Source of the DNA: Sediminibacterium sp. TEGAF015
GTDB lineage: Bacteria > Bacteroidota > Bacteroidia > Chitinophagales > Chitinophagaceae
Direction: 5' to 3'
Length of the DNA: 64,000 nt
NCBI RefSeq assembly: GCF_025997995.1
Contig: NZ_AP026683.1
Span: 2,542,501-2,606,500, forward strand
Each line of letters opens with the position of its first letter. The first letter of the stretch is position 1. Below are positions 51,954 to 61,179 of the stretch, piece after piece. A program made the translations under genes and the position numbers. The notes beneath the pieces are model-generated. The model did no database searches and had not been told where the DNA came from. It saw only the letters and a program-made list of their open reading frames with translations.

Positions 51954-51978
51954 AACCCCTCGTAAGAGGGGTTTTTTA
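51954..51978 (+). terminator. Intrinsic terminator after hemD
   Basis: A perfect 8-base stem (AACCCCTC and its complement) with a GTAA loop, followed by TTTTTT. Confidence 0.92.
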
Positions 51979-52184
51979 TTGGTTAGTCAGGCAACATTTA
52001 GCCTTTTTTTTCGTTCTAAATTATCTTTAGCAATTATGTAACAACTTTATAAGTAATTTGCCATTGACAGGCCCTATGAACAAAACCTATTTAGTTGAAC
52101 TTAATTAGTTATTATTGATTGTAAAATTTACTTAAAAACCAACTGATACAGTACATTTTAATGGTACTCAGTCATTTGAAACAA

Positions 52185-52192
52185 TATATTTG
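52185..52192 (+). promoter_or_regulatory. Candidate -7 element for the gldKLMN operon
   Basis: TATATTTG is a perfect TAnnTTTG match 24 bases before the gldK ATG. The interval from hemD to here (about 230 bases) has no gene. It is AT-rich and is the natural place for T9SS operon control. Confidence 0.5.
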
Positions 52193-52216
52193 CTCCTGTC
52201 AAAATCAATTGTGGTC

Positions 52217-53506
52217 ATGAATAGACATTTTTATTTGGTTGTAACGGCGATATGTGCGTTAACGGTCACTTCCTGTAACCTTTTTAACAAGGGAAAGAAG
52301 GGAGGAAAAGGCTTGCCAGACGATGGCCAACTTCACGGTGTGGCTCCTACGGCCAAGCAAAATATGAATGCACCAAGAAATATGGTGTATATCCAGCCTG
52401 GTACATTTCATATGGGCCCAAGCGATGAAGATATCAGCTACCAATATACTACCCGAAACAGACAGGTCTCCATTCCGGGATTCTGGATGGATGCCACAGA
52501 AATTACAAACGATCAATATCGTCAGTTTGTAAACTGGGTTCGTGACTCTTTATCATTCAAAATCTTATTTGGCCAGGGTATTAACAAAGAAGATGATACC
52601 ATGGCGGTAGATTGGGCAAAGGTGAAAACCATTAAGTGGGACAGAAAAACAGTTGAACAACTGAATGAACTGAATCTTGCTCCGGATAATAGATTGTATG
52701 GGAAGCCGGAAATTGATCCTGACAAATTGATATACAGAGTTGAATATTTTGACCTGGCTGAAGCAGCAAAAAGAGAAAATGCAGGTCAGCCTAGAAAGAA
52801 TTTTATTGTAAAAAGAAACCAGAAAGTATATCCAGATACTTTGGTATGGATGAGAGACTTCTCTTATTCTTACAATGAGCCCATGACCAAGCGTTATTTC
52901 TCTCACCCATCTTTTGGAAACTATCCGGTGGTTGGCGTTACCTGGAAACAGGCGATGGCTTTCTGTAGCTGGAGAACACATTACCAAAATGCTTTCCTTG
53001 CTAAGAAGAATTTAGCATATGACGGAGACTACCGTTTGCCTTCTGAAGCAGAATGGGAATATGCTGCCAGAGGAGGCAGAACCAATTCTATGTTCCCTTG
53101 GGGTAACTACTACACCCGTAATAAAAAAGGTTGTCTGTTAGCCAACTTTAAGCCAGGCAGAGGAAATTATGCAGAAGACGGAGGTTTTTATACAGTTAAA
53201 GCAGATGCCTACTGGCCGAATGATTATGGCTTATACAATATGAGTGGTAACGTTGCTGAATGGACGGGTTCTTATTTCTATGAAGGTTCTTACAACTTCT
53301 TGTCTGATATGAGTCCTGATGTTCGTTACGACGCAAAAGATTCAGATCGTCCTCGTGAAAAACGCAAAGTAATCAGAGGTGGTTCCTGGAAAGATACTCA
53401 GTACCAGATTCAGGTTAGTACACGTAACTATGAATACCAGGACACAGCAAAATCTTATATCGGTTTCCGTTGTGTAATTGACTTGGCTCCTAAAATGAAA
53501 AAATAA
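52217..53506 (+). CDS. gldK: Gliding motility/T9SS outer-membrane lipoprotein GldK
   Basis: Forms the periplasmic ring of the type IX secretion system with GldN, attached to the outer membrane. The lipobox cysteine is Cys20 (VTSCN). The rest is a formylglycine-generating-enzyme/sulfatase-modifying-factor fold: NMVYIQPGTFHMGPSDED, GFWMDATEITNDQYRQFV, YRLPSEAEWEYAARGG and the ending VIRGGSWKD...YIGFRCV (two separated segments). The start is ATG 52217, not the TTG at 52190. It heads the conserved gldK-gldL-gldM-gldN order. Confidence 0.95.
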   Translation: MNRHFYLVVTAICALTVTSCNLFNKGKKGGKGLPDDGQLHGVAPTAKQNMNAPRNMVYIQPGTFHMGPSDEDISYQYTTRNRQVSIPGFWMDATEITNDQYRQFVNWVRDSLSFKILFGQGINKEDDTMAVDWAKVKTIKWDRKTVEQLNELNLAPDNRLYGKPEIDPDKLIYRVEYFDLAEAAKRENAGQPRKNFIVKRNQKVYPDTLVWMRDFSYSYNEPMTKRYFSHPSFGNYPVVGVTWKQAMAFCSWRTHYQNAFLAKKNLAYDGDYRLPSEAEWEYAARGGRTNSMFPWGNYYTRNKKGCLLANFKPGRGNYAEDGGFYTVKADAYWPNDYGLYNMSGNVAEWTGSYFYEGSYNFLSDMSPDVRYDAKDSDRPREKRKVIRGGSWKDTQYQIQVSTRNYEYQDTAKSYIGFRCVIDLAPKMKK

Positions 53507-53529
53507 AATAAACTACAAAAAATACAATT

Positions 53530-54273
53530 ATGGCTTCAGGTGTTTCTCCTACAGTTAATCGCGCGGTAAACGTTGTTGTTTCTCTTGGTGCTGCCGTGGT
53601 GATTTTTGGTGCAATGGCAAAAATTCTTCACCTTTCTTGGGCCGATTGGGCACTAAAAATCGGTTTGACAACTGAGGCATTGATTTTCATTATTTATGCC
53701 ATTTTACCACCTCCGGATATGGGGGCACCTACAGTAGTTGCAGACGCTGGTAACCCTGCGCTAAAGAGCATGGAAAAAATGTTAGCAGAAGCGGATATTA
53801 CTCCCGCTAATTTGGGAAAATTAAGCGAAGGCTTTAAGAAGTTGGGAACAACCGTAGAAAAAATGGGTGAAATCAGCGATGTAGTAAAGTCTACAGGTGA
53901 TTTCAGTGCCAATTCAAAAGCTGCTGCTACTGCATTAGGATCTGTAGCTACAGCAGTGAATGGTGCCGTTCATTCCTTATCCAGTTTTGAGGCTGCTGCT
54001 GAGAGCAACAAACAGTTTCATGTGCAGGTTCAGGGATTAACCAAGAATCTTGCCTCTTTAAACACAATCTACGAATTGGAATTACAGGAAAGCAATAATC
54101 ATTTAAAAGCGTTGAATCAGTTCTACGGTAAATTGTCTGCCGCTTCAGAAGCAATGAACAGCACTGCCGAAGATGCACAGAGAGCTAAAGAACAAATTGC
54201 AGCATTGGCTACCAACCTGAGCAAATTGAATCAGATATATGGCAATATGCTAACTGCAATGCAAGGCAGATAA
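53530..54273 (+). CDS. gldL: Gliding motility/T9SS motor protein GldL
   Basis: Inner-membrane stator of the GldLM proton-driven motor that powers type IX secretion and gliding. Two helices lie at about 12-32 and 43-61. Glu49 in GLTTEALIF lies within helix 2, where characterised GldL has a buried glutamate needed for motor function. A long cytoplasmic region rich in Ala, Lys and Glu with coiled-coil character makes up residues 75-247. The 247-residue length is close to other GldL. It lies 23 bases after gldK and 49 bases before gldM. Confidence 0.95.
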   Translation: MASGVSPTVNRAVNVVVSLGAAVVIFGAMAKILHLSWADWALKIGLTTEALIFIIYAILPPPDMGAPTVVADAGNPALKSMEKMLAEADITPANLGKLSEGFKKLGTTVEKMGEISDVVKSTGDFSANSKAAATALGSVATAVNGAVHSLSSFEAAAESNKQFHVQVQGLTKNLASLNTIYELELQESNNHLKALNQFYGKLSAASEAMNSTAEDAQRAKEQIAALATNLSKLNQIYGNMLTAMQGR

Positions 54274-54322
54274 TTAGCGCAAAAGAAATAATTGAACAAC
54301 GCTTTAGATAAATAAAAATAGT

Positions 54323-55864
54323 ATGTCATTACCCAAGGAACCGCGGCAGAAGATGATTAACATGATGTATCTCGTGTTAACCGCTTTGCTTGCTTTGAAC
54401 GTTTCTTCCGAAATATTGAATGCTTTTAAAACCGTTGACAAAAGCCTTATGACGGCTACTGGCGTTGCGGAAAAAAAGAATTCGGATATATTTAAATCAT
54501 TCCAGAAAAAAATTGAAGATCCTACCACCAGAGAGAAAGCCGAAATCTGGTTGCCCAAAGCACAGAAAGCAAAAGCCATTTCTGACGAAGTGTACAATTA
54601 CATTGAGGCGCTTAAGCAAGAGTTGAAGAAAGAAGCTGGATTAAAACTAGTTGAAGGAAAAGAAGATTTTAAAGAAGACGACTTAGACGCTGCTACCCGT
54701 TTGTTCATTTCTGCACCTCCAACTGGTAAGGGTAAAGGCAAAGAGTTGTTTGATAAGTTAAAGAATTTTAAAGATCAGTTATTGACAATTGATCCTGACT
54801 TGAAAGCAGCTATTGGAGCGAATCTTCCTTTGAGTCTTCCAGAAGTTAAGTCAGAAAAAGACAAAGAAGAGTGGGCATATACATTCTTTCATATGACCCC
54901 TACAGTGGCTGCCATTACGATGTTGAGCAAGTTTCAGAACGACATTAAAAATAGCGAATCTCAAGCGGTTGAATATTGCCATAAAGAAATTGGTGAAGTT
55001 GAACTAGTGTATGATCAGTTCCAGGCAATTGCTAATGCCAATGCCAGTTATGTAATGCCTGGTGAAGAAATTGTAATTAATGCAGGAGTAGGAGCGTTCA
55101 ACAGTGCATCTCAACCCAAGGTTTCAGTAGACGGAGCAACAGCGACTCCCACTCCAGACGGTTCATTTGAATATAAGTTCAGACCCAATGCAAGCGGGTC
55201 AAAGAATGTAACTATCTCATTTGTGAAGCCAGACGGAACAACAGCCTCGGTTACCAAAGAAATTAAATACACGGTAGGGGTTCCTTCAGGATTAGTTGTA
55301 TCAACAGATAAGACAAGAGTATTTTATCAGGGATTAGAAAATCCTTTGAGTGTTACCGGTGGAAGTGGAGACGAAAAAGTAAACGTTAGTGTGGAAGGAG
55401 CGGGCATCAGCTATCGCAAAGCCGGTCCCGGTCAATATATTGTTACTGCCACTAATTTAGGTTCTGCTACTGTTGTTGCAACCGACGGAAAAAACAGTCA
55501 GCGCATTGTGATACCCATCAAGCGTGTTCCCAATCCTTTGGCAACCGTTGGTGGTAAAGCTGGTGGACCTATTGGTGCCAATAATTTTAGAGTGCAAAAA
55601 GGAGTAGTAGCAGATTTGAAAGACTTTGTATTTGAAGGAGTAAAATATGAAGTAGTTTCTTTTACCCTTATTTGCACTGGCCGCGGATTTGAAGAGAGTG
55701 GATTTGGTATTGCAGAGGTTTCCGGTGCTTATTTTAATGCAGAAGCCAAAGCCTTATTGAACAGATGTCAGGCGGGATCTACTGTAGTAATTGACGAAAT
55801 TAAAGTGAGCGGACCAGGCGGTACTCGCTTATTAGATCAAAATATTTCATTTACCTTACAATAA
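54323..55864 (+). CDS. gldM: Gliding motility/T9SS motor protein GldM
   Basis: Inner-membrane-anchored protein whose periplasmic shaft joins the GldL motor to the GldKN ring. It begins LPKEPRQKMINMMYLVLTAL (cited in part), the single N-terminal helix conserved in GldM/PorM. The periplasmic region has four domains in known structures; here the N-terminal helical part is about 35-220 and the beta-rich domains 225-513. The ending GTRLLDQNISFTLQ is typical. At 513 residues it matches known family lengths. Two bases separate it from the gldN reading frame. Confidence 0.95.
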   Translation: MSLPKEPRQKMINMMYLVLTALLALNVSSEILNAFKTVDKSLMTATGVAEKKNSDIFKSFQKKIEDPTTREKAEIWLPKAQKAKAISDEVYNYIEALKQELKKEAGLKLVEGKEDFKEDDLDAATRLFISAPPTGKGKGKELFDKLKNFKDQLLTIDPDLKAAIGANLPLSLPEVKSEKDKEEWAYTFFHMTPTVAAITMLSKFQNDIKNSESQAVEYCHKEIGEVELVYDQFQAIANANASYVMPGEEIVINAGVGAFNSASQPKVSVDGATATPTPDGSFEYKFRPNASGSKNVTISFVKPDGTTASVTKEIKYTVGVPSGLVVSTDKTRVFYQGLENPLSVTGGSGDEKVNVSVEGAGISYRKAGPGQYIVTATNLGSATVVATDGKNSQRIVIPIKRVPNPLATVGGKAGGPIGANNFRVQKGVVADLKDFVFEGVKYEVVSFTLICTGRGFEESGFGIAEVSGAYFNAEAKALLNRCQAGSTVVIDEIKVSGPGGTRLLDQNISFTLQ

Positions 55865-55872
55865 GTGTGTGT

Positions 55873-56997
55873 ATGAAAAAGATGGTATATACAGGTTGTT
55901 TATTGGGATTGGTAATGGTTGCCTCTACTGGTGCCATGGCTCAATCGAAGTATAAGAAACCTGCCCCCAAAAAACCGGCTACTACAACCAATAAGGCTGC
56001 AGCAGCTAAGAATCAAGGTGCACAGGTGAATCCTGCAGCGGATACTACTATTACGCCCAGCAATAATATAAGCGGAACATCCCGTTACAGAAACAGCAAC
56101 AACACGGCACTTGGTACAGGCAATACAACTGTAGCGCCTACCACCAATAATCCTTCAGCACCTGTAACCATCAGTTATGATACAACCGTACAAGGTGGGT
56201 TCAATGCCAAGCCTGAAGTTTCTTTAAGAAACAATTATGCAATGCTGAGAACACAGGTAAGAGACCGTAAGCCCCTGGAATACGAAGATCTTCGGGAAGA
56301 TGATGCGGTATTCAGTCACTTTATCTGGAGAGAGATTGATGGCAGAGAAAAAATGAATCAGTCTTTCATGTATCCCGGACAGGATGATAATGGAGACATG
56401 CGTTTCTTCTCTCTATTGTTAAGCGCTATTAAAAACGATAGCGTTGTCGCTTTCTCTTCTGATAACGATCGCTTTACCAAGCCACTCACTACTTCACAGG
56501 TATTAGCCATGGTAGAAGGTGCCTTGGATACAGTTGATGTAACAGACCCAGCTACTGGCACTGTTGAAAAAGTAATTACCAAAAAGCCTAAGTTCAGTCC
56601 TGATAGTGTTTATACTTTCAGAATAAAAGAGCAAGTAGTATTTGACAAAGAAGCAAGCCGCATGTTTACCAGAATTCTGGGAATTGCTCCAATAGCTAAA
56701 CAAGTGGTTGCCGGAAAATCAATGCCAAGAGTTTTGTTCTGGGTATATTATCCTGATATCAGAGCTTCTCTGACCAAATTTGACGTGTACAATCCAAAAA
56801 ATATTGCAGCAAGAATGACATGGGAAGAATTGTTCGAAAGTCGTTTCTTCAGCAGCTATATTATTAAAAGTACCATTAACAACCCGGGCGACAAATCCTT
56901 AAATGCCCTTATTAAAGACCCTTTATTCAGATTATTGGAAGGCGAGAATATCAAAACCAAAATCATGAATTATGAGCAGGATCTATGGGCTTACTAA
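55873..56997 (+). CDS. gldN: Gliding motility/T9SS periplasmic protein GldN
   Basis: Periplasmic partner of GldK in the T9SS ring. A signal peptide ends near GAMAQ (residue 24). A low-complexity Lys/Pro/Ala/Thr/Asn linker covers about 25-110. The conserved GldN domain then starts at about YDTTVQGGFNAKPE and includes DDAVFSHFIWREIDGREKMN and LFWVYYPDIRASL. It ends MTWEELFESRFFSSYI. ATG 55873 is preferred over GTG 55867. The protein is 374 residues. A terminator follows. Confidence 0.94.
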   Translation: MKKMVYTGCLLGLVMVASTGAMAQSKYKKPAPKKPATTTNKAAAAKNQGAQVNPAADTTITPSNNISGTSRYRNSNNTALGTGNTTVAPTTNNPSAPVTISYDTTVQGGFNAKPEVSLRNNYAMLRTQVRDRKPLEYEDLREDDAVFSHFIWREIDGREKMNQSFMYPGQDDNGDMRFFSLLLSAIKNDSVVAFSSDNDRFTKPLTTSQVLAMVEGALDTVDVTDPATGTVEKVITKKPKFSPDSVYTFRIKEQVVFDKEASRMFTRILGIAPIAKQVVAGKSMPRVLFWVYYPDIRASLTKFDVYNPKNIAARMTWEELFESRFFSSYIIKSTINNPGDKSLNALIKDPLFRLLEGENIKTKIMNYEQDLWAY

Positions 56998-57033
56998 GTC
57001 AGAAACATCTTCTGTAAATAATTTCTATCAATT

Positions 57034-57057
57034 TGGGGGCTTCAAGCCCCCATTTTT
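57034..57057 (+). terminator. Intrinsic terminator after gldN
   Basis: TGGGGGCTT and AAGCCCCCA form a perfect stem around one base (in practice a small loop), followed by TTTTT. It closes the gldKLMN operon. Confidence 0.88.
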
Positions 57058-57261
57058 ATGTATGGTGGGGGTAGAATTGCTTATTCACATTTGTTGAATA
57101 AAGTTTTTTTTATATTTTCTGTGGGAAACTGTAATTTCACTTCGGTTTTTCATAGGATATTGGATTTTAAAAACGGGGCTGGATTTCTATCCTGGCCCTT
57201 TTTTTATGCCATTATGAATCTCCAAAAACCATATTAATTGATTTTCATAAGAATTAATGGC

Positions 57262-59070
57262 CTACATCTTCTCCTTAAAATATTTCGTTAGAATTGCTGC
57301 TCTACTAGCACCTATAATTGTAGATAAAGCTTGTTCGCTCTGAAGTTTTATATTCTTTACCGATTTGAATGTTCTAAGTAGTTCTTCTATGGTTGCTTTG
57401 CCAATACCTGGAATTTGTTCCAATTCATTTTTAAAAGTTCCTTTAGAACGTTGGTTTCTATGAAATGTAATACCGAATCGGTGCACTTCATCTCTGATAC
57501 GACGAACCAGTTTTAGTGCATCACTATCCCAGGGTAGTTTAATAGAAGCTTTGTCTCCGGGGAAAAAGATTTCTTCTTCATTTTTAGCTAACCCTACAAC
57601 AGTTGTTGTGCCAATTAAATCCAAAGAACGAAATGCATCCATTGCCGCCCCTAGCTGGCCCTTTCCACCGTCTATAATGACCAGTTGAGGAAATGGCTCT
57701 CCGGACTCTTTGAGTCTCTTGTATCGCCTGTTAACCACTTCATTCATAGTGGCAAAATCATTGATCCCTTCAACAGTCTTTACATTAAAACGTCGATAGT
57801 CATTTTTTGATGGTACCCCATTTTTAAAACAAACCATGGCACTTACCGGATATGCTCCCTGAAAATTTGAATTGTCAAAACATTCAATATGCAAGGGGGC
57901 TTCGCTCAATTGTAAATATTGCTGTAATTCATACAAGACTTTTTTCTGTTCCTGATCTGTCTTTCCTTCTAAATGGAGAATTTTCTTCTTACGTAGTTCG
58001 GCTTGATAGTAGGCAATATTTTTTAAAGATAGCTCCAGTAGTTTTCTTTTGTCACCTGCTTTGGGAACAGTAATAATTAGTGAGGGGTCAGGATATTCAA
58101 TAGGGAAAGGAACAATGATTTCTTTCGCCATACTATTAAAAGTATTTCTTAATTCACCAACTACCCAAACCATTACTTCCTCTTCTGTTTCTTCTAGTTT
58201 GGTTTCAATAGGCACAGAGTGCGTCTGAACTATGGTACCATTTTGAACCATTAGGTAATTCACATAAGCTTTATTGTCTTCTTTAGCAATACTGAACACA
58301 TCTAAGTTGGTTAAATGCTTGCTTACAACAACGGAAGAAGACTGATAATTTTCAAGATGCTCAATTTTTTTACGAATCATTTCTGCCTTCTCAAATTCCA
58401 GATTCATTGCATATTGCTGCATTTCATCTTTGAATTGCGAAATGACGGATCCTAAATTACCCTTTAAAATATTTCTCATCTGCAATATTCCATTCTGATA
58501 ATCTTCTAGGCTTTGTAGTCCTTCGCATGGCCCTTTGCAATTTCCTAAATGGTATTCCAGGCAGACTTTAAATTTTCCTGCTGCAATATTTTCTTTACTC
58601 AAATTGAGCTTGCAAGATCGCAAAGGAATATACTGTTTTACAAACTCTATCAATTCTCTGACTTTTCCGGCCGAAGTAAATGGGCCAATATATTCTGAGC
58701 CGTCATTGATTTTTCTTCTCGTTAAAAAAATACGAGGAAAGGGTTCTCTTTTTACTACAATGAAAGGATAGGTTTTATCATCCTTAAGCTCAATGTTATA
58801 TTTGGGTTTGTATTCTTTAATCAGTGCATTTTCCAGTAAAAAAGCATCCTGTTCAGAACCTACAATTGTGAATTCAATGCTGTGTATTCTTTTAACCAAT
58901 TCATGTGTTTTGTAACCTACAAAGGATTTACTGAAATAAGAACTTACTCTTTTACGTAAACTTTTTGCTTTGCCAACATAGATTAATTCATGATCCCTAT
59001 CAAAGTATTTATATACCCCAGGGTCTTGTGGTATCGTATGTGCTATTTTCTGAAATTCCTCCTGGGTCAT
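57262..59070 (-). CDS. uvrC: UvrABC system protein C
   Basis: Excinuclease subunit that incises on both sides of DNA lesions. The GIY-YIG domain is at the N-terminus (PGVYKYFDRDHELIYVGKAK). A cysteine-containing region with CLEYHLGNCKGPCEG and a UVR domain follow. The RNase H-like endonuclease domain (ECFDNSNFQGAYPVSAMVC) is next, and the C-terminal helix-hairpin-helix (LEQIPGIGKATIEELL) ends it. I start at ATG 59070 (MTQEEFQK), not the TTG at 59094. The length is 602 residues. It starts two bases after the preceding lipoprotein gene. Confidence 0.95.
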   Translation of the reverse strand: MTQEEFQKIAHTIPQDPGVYKYFDRDHELIYVGKAKSLRKRVSSYFSKSFVGYKTHELVKRIHSIEFTIVGSEQDAFLLENALIKEYKPKYNIELKDDKTYPFIVVKREPFPRIFLTRRKINDGSEYIGPFTSAGKVRELIEFVKQYIPLRSCKLNLSKENIAAGKFKVCLEYHLGNCKGPCEGLQSLEDYQNGILQMRNILKGNLGSVISQFKDEMQQYAMNLEFEKAEMIRKKIEHLENYQSSSVVVSKHLTNLDVFSIAKEDNKAYVNYLMVQNGTIVQTHSVPIETKLEETEEEVMVWVVGELRNTFNSMAKEIIVPFPIEYPDPSLIITVPKAGDKRKLLELSLKNIAYYQAELRKKKILHLEGKTDQEQKKVLYELQQYLQLSEAPLHIECFDNSNFQGAYPVSAMVCFKNGVPSKNDYRRFNVKTVEGINDFATMNEVVNRRYKRLKESGEPFPQLVIIDGGKGQLGAAMDAFRSLDLIGTTTVVGLAKNEEEIFFPGDKASIKLPWDSDALKLVRRIRDEVHRFGITFHRNQRSKGTFKNELEQIPGIGKATIEELLRTFKSVKNIKLQSEQALSTIIGASRAAILTKYFKEKM

Positions 59071-59071
59071 T

Positions 59072-59716
59072 TTAAGGCTTGTTATTCCACTCAATGGTTT
59101 TACTGCTTTGCCAAATTAGCGTCTTTCCATTTTTCATAGACTTAGAAATAGTAAACTGTTTTCCCGCTATCCAACTGTACTGAACAGTCATGGTATTTCC
59201 CTCTTCTCTTGTTATTTCTCTAATGAACAATCTTTTGGGAAGATTGGTTTGTTCATTCAAAAGCAAATCAATGTTTTTTATATCTGCTTCGTCAGATTGA
59301 TAGTTGATGGTATAGCTTTCCGTGCCCAAATCCTGGAAAACAGTCTCTTTATACAAGTACTTATTTTTTGAAAACCATACAGCCGCATTTTTTATTTCTC
59401 TGGCTGCAGATATAAATTCATCCTTGGTTAGCTGACTGGAAGTATGGTCTTCCTTTGCAAATGCAGTATCTCCGGATTCATTCAATTTAGTCTCAGTTAT
59501 ATTAAAATCCCTGAGGTCTACATATTGTATTTCATCCTGAATAAATTTTTCAATGGGATAGAACTTAGCTGTATCTGCAATTGCAATATCAGTAACCAAC
59601 TTTGTCTTTTGGTTAGATTGGCAAGCAAATAATAAACTTAAAAGAAAAAATAGCCCTAGCCGAAGTACGAACTTTTGTATAGAAAATAGCCGCGAGAATT
59701 CGAATCGAAAATTCAT
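59072..59716 (-). CDS. Uncharacterised lipoprotein
   Basis: I do not recognise the family. The 214-residue protein has a basic, hydrophobic signal (about 10-31) with a lipobox ending at Cys32 (LLFACQ). The mature part is mixed alpha/beta, with Lys/Glu/Asp-rich strands such as SYTINYQSDEADIKNIDLLL and MTVQYSWIAGKQFTISKS that look like periplasmic beta-sheet. It is the upstream gene of uvrC, separated by only one base, so the two are co-transcribed. No functional link is evident. Confidence 0.8.
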   Translation of the reverse strand: MNFRFEFSRLFSIQKFVLRLGLFFLLSLLFACQSNQKTKLVTDIAIADTAKFYPIEKFIQDEIQYVDLRDFNITETKLNESGDTAFAKEDHTSSQLTKDEFISAAREIKNAAVWFSKNKYLYKETVFQDLGTESYTINYQSDEADIKNIDLLLNEQTNLPKRLFIREITREEGNTMTVQYSWIAGKQFTISKSMKNGKTLIWQSSKTIEWNNKP

Positions 59717-59744
59717 GCTGTAAAGCTACCCAAAATCAGCAACT

Positions 59745-61169
59745 CTATCGTTGTTTGGTGTAAGCGAGGCGAATACCATAATCCATTAAGTATTCTTTTA
59801 TTGGATATCTGTTGGTGTAAGTAGGTAAATGCTGGTACCTGATTTGAGGACCCAGCTGCCATTGGTTAGATCCGGATTTAAAGTTGATATGTATACCGGC
59901 ACTGGTATTTACATTCCATCTTCTTACGAAATCATTCCCGTCGGTGTAGTTCTTGTAATCAGTTGACAATAAAAATACGCTGGAGTTAAAGGAATAAGTT
60001 GGCTGTACAGTTGCTTCTGCGCTGATGCCAAATTGTTTGCCTTTGAATATATCCCATTGTACGCCCAAAGGCACAGCTACCTGATAGCTTTTGTTGTTTA
60101 ATTGCTCTTGTTTGTAGCCTACAGTATTGTTGTAGCTGGAGAACATGTTCAGATTTTCAATGCTGCCATTATTCAGTAAAGAAATAGTAGCTATGCCATT
60201 TGCACTTCTGAAAGTTTCAATATGGTATTGGCGAATATTTAATTGTACTCCTGCTTTGAATTTAAGACGGGTATTGATGTTGTATAATGCTGCCAGTCCT
60301 ACTTCCAATCCCATGGCAGGCCTATGTCTTACAACTTCATTTACACCAGCAGTGTAACTTAAAGCCAGTGGAAGATTCTGAGCTGGGGATATGGCATTGT
60401 TATTTGGCTGAACAATTTCTTTTACTTCTGCATCTGATAAAGAACGATAGCTGGTAGAAGGTGTGATGTAAAACTGGAATCCGATTCTTTTATTGGTTAT
60501 CGGAAACTGCAAAGAGCGATTTACAGCCGGTATTAATTTCTCATCAGATAAATTAATATGTAAAGGCGTTTTTTCCGGTGCAGCAGCTAATGCAATCTTA
60601 GTGATATTTCCAGACCATGCTTTTTCTGCAACTGTTTCCAAATCTGTTTTTTCAGCAACAACAGCTGGTGTATTTTCTTCCTTAACAACTGGAATTAATT
60701 GCTGGGCTGTAATGGTATTCTTCATATTTACACCAGCCATCTGCCATTCATTTTTAATCCCGGTTTCAATGGTTGGTATAGCAGCATTTGCTGTGGCATC
60801 CCTGGCTTCTGTAGCCATTGATTGTTTAATAGCATGCTGGGTTAAATGCTGTGGCTCAATTGCATGATAATACGCTTCCTTAGGAGATGGCGCATGCATC
60901 CTTTGCTCAACCATTTGTTTTTCAATCTTATTCAGATTGCTCGTATCAAAATTAAATTGGCGGGCGGTTGGGGTTATTAACAGGGTAGAAACAGTAAGTC
61001 CAACTATGATCAGTAAGGAAATAACAGTTAACGCAGGCCAGGCAGGATTTCCATGAATATCTGTACGGATCTTCTTCCATACATTATCCGCAGGATACAT
61101 GCGATGGTCCTGTAGCTCTTCCCGCAGGAATTGCTCAAATGCGTTGTCTTGGTTGTACTTACGATCCAT
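59745..61169 (-). CDS. Membrane-anchored protein with probable C-terminal outer-membrane beta-barrel, partner of an ECF sigma factor
   Basis: The 474-residue protein has an N-terminal cytoplasmic-type segment (1-43, with FEQFLREELQDHRM and VWKKIRT) and one hydrophobic helix (about 46-68). A long linker rich in Ala, Thr and Glu covers about 70-220. The C-terminal region (about 230-474) has alternating aromatic strands like a small beta-barrel (KFKAGVQLNIRQYHIETF, WQLGPQIRYQHLP). The gene lies 10 bases after an ECF sigma gene. The N-terminal half fits an anti-sigma factor, but no canonical ZAS motif is visible. How one protein could hold both an inner-membrane helix and a barrel is unclear. Confidence 0.75.
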   Translation of the reverse strand: MDRKYNQDNAFEQFLREELQDHRMYPADNVWKKIRTDIHGNPAWPALTVISLLIIVGLTVSTLLITPTARQFNFDTSNLNKIEKQMVEQRMHAPSPKEAYYHAIEPQHLTQHAIKQSMATEARDATANAAIPTIETGIKNEWQMAGVNMKNTITAQQLIPVVKEENTPAVVAEKTDLETVAEKAWSGNITKIALAAAPEKTPLHINLSDEKLIPAVNRSLQFPITNKRIGFQFYITPSTSYRSLSDAEVKEIVQPNNNAISPAQNLPLALSYTAGVNEVVRHRPAMGLEVGLAALYNINTRLKFKAGVQLNIRQYHIETFRSANGIATISLLNNGSIENLNMFSSYNNTVGYKQEQLNNKSYQVAVPLGVQWDIFKGKQFGISAEATVQPTYSFNSSVFLLSTDYKNYTDGNDFVRRWNVNTSAGIHINFKSGSNQWQLGPQIRYQHLPTYTNRYPIKEYLMDYGIRLAYTKQR

Positions 61170-61179
61170 ATCCTAATAG

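Noticed and set aside
57170-57206. GC-rich stretch followed by TTTTTTT between gldN and uvrC
   Set aside because: The possible stem GGGGCTGG/CCTGGCCC needs mismatches, and a perfect terminator for gldN already lies upstream. It could be a second terminator, but the evidence is weak.
60493-60867. 124-codon plus-strand frame inside the sigma-linked membrane protein gene
   Set aside because: It lies wholly within a continuous minus-strand gene that begins 10 bases after its sigma gene. Its hydrophobic composition mirrors the Ala/Thr-rich linker on the other strand.
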